From positions 598,183-649,059 of the forward strand of contig NW_019776168.1 of assembly GCF_001039355.2 (NCBI RefSeq): 50,877 nucleotides of DNA, written 5' to 3'. This stretch comes from Lingula anatina (taxonomy: Eukaryota > Brachiopoda > Lingulata > Lingulida > Lingulidae). This document shows positions 48,586-50,877 of this stretch, in pieces. Each line of letters starts with the position of its first letter. Within the stretch, counting starts at the first letter, position 1. The translations under genes and the position numbers were made by a program. The notes under the pieces were generated by a model. The model had not been told where the DNA came from, did not search any database, and saw only the letters and a list, made by a program, of their open reading frames with translations.

Positions 48586-49076
48586 ATTTCAAACTATGTA
48601 ATATTGTATGTGGTGACCCATTAGTATAAATAATATCTTATTGCTTTGATACATTTCATCCTCTCTGATATGCTTTTTTTGTAATATTTTGTACTTAATC
48701 AGAAAGGCAGTAGTGTATACGATTTCAGATAACTAACTAATTACATGTAGTAGAAGATGTGAAGTGTAAAATAACTTTTACATTAAAAAATTTGAATAAA
48801 ATAACGGTCTGAAAATGTATCACTTTATTTTAGAGCATTTACCATACATTGTGCCTTGAGGGTGTCTTTCTCCTATTCAACTCTACCTGTATAGTCAGTG
48901 ACATGGAAATTGGCTGGGAATGATGCATGGTTTATATTGAATGAATTTTTAGAAAAATTTTGACAGAGGTCATCACTGCAGTACGTTTTGTTACTTCCTG
49001 ATATGGATAGCATATTTTGAATCACCTATAACTGCATCCGTTTAGTTTTTTTACTTCAGTCTTGTCAGAGGTAGTC
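48586..49076. other. Upstream region of the lectin/sushi gene
   Basis: AT-rich, no exon or clear promoter element identified. Confidence 0.4.
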
Positions 49077-50374
49077 ATGATTTTCAAACTGTACAGAGTG
49101 GTTGATTTATGCATGTTGTTTACAGCTCTCACTTGTGGCGATGAAGGTATGTAGAAAAGTAGCCCAGTATATCATTATGGTTAGTGGTGTTACACATTAA
49201 TTTTCAATTTATAGCACAGATGGTAATAATACCACTAGGTTGCAGTGATAATGAGGAAGATTTAAGATTTTTGTCAATGAGTAACAACTGTAATGCACAA
49301 CCATACCAAACTTGGTATGATTTTGAAAATCCTGAAGTTATCATACATGTGATATCCCTGACTTCATTTGATCTGACTGATCTTTTTTTTTTCATTTATT
49401 TTTGTCACACATCTCATATCCTCAAAATTTTTTTAGGAAAGACAAACACCACTGTTTTTCTAAAGACAGGATGTATCCATGAAACTTATTTGGAATCTTT
49501 GGTAGTTTTGGATGACTGTCTGTCTGGGGAGGTGATATTGGTTACTGAGGCATCTTATGCTCATCCTCATCCTACGAATGGTTATACCTGTGCTAGGAAT
49601 CAAGGGCTGATGACTTCTTGTAAAAGTGCTTCAGAAGCAGAAAAAAAGTGCAACAACAAAGAGTTTTGTCTTCTGAAAGCTGTAGCCAAAGGTCATTGTG
49701 AGGTGAAACATAATGGCAAAATCTCATCAGTTGGTACATATACAGCTGTTTTCCTTATAGTGAAATACAGATGCATTCAAGGTACAGTAAAAATTATTTA
49801 GGTTCATAAATTGCAGTATTCTTGAACCAGTTGCATGTTTGTACAAAGTCAATGCTATTGCAATCATGTATTGGGAAATATTCTGAATAAAGGTTATTGA
49901 CTTATCCATAAGTTACCATTCATGTGCAAAAAAAGATTAATTTTTTTATTCAATATTACCAGTAAAAGTAAATACAAGGTAACACAGAAAATATGGATTT
50001 GTTCTCCAATTTGCCATAGAAATCATATTCACATTGCTGGTGGATTATGGATTTTGTTTCAGTGTGATTGGAGCTGGGGGAGGGGGGGGGGGGGGCTAAG
50101 ATCAACATTCCAGTATGTTTACACCTTTGTTGACATGATTGTATGTTTTAAACCCCTTTTCAATTTTTGTTAACTTTGATTATTACAGTAAACACTGCTA
50201 CAGTCACGTGTCCTCTATTGGAGGCTCCAGAAGGTGGCCACATCAAACTACCCCCCTCAAGAAGTCTGCTTTCTGTGGCTGAATTTGGGTGTGACCCTGG
50301 TCTAACACTGTCTGGAAGTGACAGGAGACAGTGTCAGGGGGACTCTACATGGAATGGGATACAGCCAGTATGTT
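49077..50374 (+). CDS. Secreted protein: SUEL-like lectin domain plus sushi (CCP) domain, 5' part
   Basis: Exon 1, 49077-49146, encodes a signal-type leader (MIFKLYRVVDLCMLFTALTC) and ends in phase 1. The next coding stretch starts at 49215 after TTTATAG and ends at 49781|GTACAG. It may be one exon (567 bases, open throughout) or two split by an intron ending at TTTTTTTAG 49436, with in-frame donors at 49280 or 49289. It contains a SUEL/rhamnose-binding-lectin-like pattern: LDDCLSGEVILVTEASYAHP, YTCARNQ, SCKSASEAEKKCNN, FCLLKAVAKGHCEV, VKYRC. Exon 4, 50189-50374, encodes a complete sushi domain with four Cys (TVTCPLLEAPEGG, FGCDPG, RRQCQGDSTW, QPVC). A donor T|GTTAGT at 50375 keeps phase 1, so the gene should continue past the window; without splicing, TAG at 50377 ends it. 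Role: likely extracellular recognition or adhesion. Confidence 0.65.
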
Positions 50375-50635
50375 GTTAGTATCTGTGTACGGTAATTAGT
50401 TGATATTTTCAATGGGGGAAATTGTTTTAAAACTTTTAGTCTAGTGAGATTTTTGAAAAAAGGCTCTGCATAAGAGGCAAGGGGCATTTTGGGGTAAAAG
50501 TTGGGAACCAGGCTTATTAGCATAATTTTGGGATGCTGAATCCGATTTACCCGGTTCCCAAGCGAAATTTTGCGTTTTTAACGGTCTAATTTTCAAAAAA
50601 ACAAAATGGCCGCCAGATTTCCTATTTTCTGCAAT

Positions 50636-50877
50636 ATCTCTGGAACTAGACAGGCAAATATGACAAATGAAGTGTCTTTACGTATATTTTCAGGGTCGAG
50701 GAACATTATTAAGATGTTTCTGTTAGAATTAGATTTACGCAATTTTCCTAAATACGCAAATTAGGATCGCCATTACTGAAAAACCGTTTTACTTCTGTAT
50801 CTCTGTAACTAGGCAAGCAAACATGACAAATGAAGTGTCTACACCTATGTTCTCAGGGTCAGGGAATGTGATAAATC
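50636..50877 (+). repeat. ~167-base tandem repeat at the window end
   Basis: CTCTG(G/T)AACTAG(A/G)CA(G/A)GCAAA and GACAAATGAAGTGTCT recur with a 167-base offset, with TCAGGGTC(G/A)(A/G)GGAA following in both. The array probably continues beyond the window, within an intron of the lectin/sushi gene. Confidence 0.7.

Noticed and set aside
1-50877. CRISPR arrays, bacterial operons, phage modules
   Set aside because: No regularly spaced short repeats with unique spacers and no prokaryotic gene organisation; the window is intron-rich animal DNA.
1-50877. tRNA or rRNA genes
   Set aside because: No convincing A/B-box cloverleaf or rRNA core sequence was noticed by eye; a covariance-model scan would be needed to exclude degenerate copies.

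Overview
This window is animal (metazoan) nuclear DNA. Its genes are split by many short introns with GT-AG borders. It is AT-rich and full of short inverted-repeat transposons, microsatellites and assembly gaps. The protein families and repeat content point to a lophotrochozoan, most likely a bivalve mollusc: a CD73-type nucleotidase expansion, a lectin plus sushi secreted protein, and a KRBA2/Ginger-like integrase. That identification is an inference, not a proof.

Layout. At 1571-4948 (minus) lie ten exons encoding the C-terminal half of the DEAD-box helicase DDX56; the N-terminal ATPase half is absent. 5355-9053 holds a tandem satellite running into a 593-base gap, plus duplicated non-coding blocks. 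From 9.0 to 46.8 kb, all on the minus strand, is a tandem array of ecto-5'-nucleotidase (NT5E/CD73-like) genes. It comprises an orphan exon 1 (9054-9374), a degenerate 3' fragment (11570-12360), and three genes that read intact with the same nine-exon structure: copy B 13634-20625, copy C 25999-35599 and copy D 39571-46765. Copies C and D lie in recently duplicated segments of about 11 and 8.5 kb. A decayed KRBA2/Ginger-like integrase gene (22216-24223, plus) separates copies B and C. From 49077 to beyond 50374 (plus) begins a secreted protein with a probable SUEL-type lectin domain and a sushi (CCP) domain; it appears to continue past the window.

Function. The array would supply several secreted or GPI-anchored AMP-hydrolysing enzymes. 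All three complete copies keep the two-metal ligands, but they differ at nucleotide-binding residues: B has Lys for human Arg354, B has Ser and D has Asp for human Gly393, while C keeps both. They may therefore not be equivalent. I saw no sign of a prokaryotic-style defence or other multi-gene system. The most informative things here are how the array evolved (tandem duplication, a likely gene-conversion tract in exon 1, a dated MITE insertion with its empty site) and the broken interval at 5-9 kb, where two different genes are truncated and misassembly must be considered.
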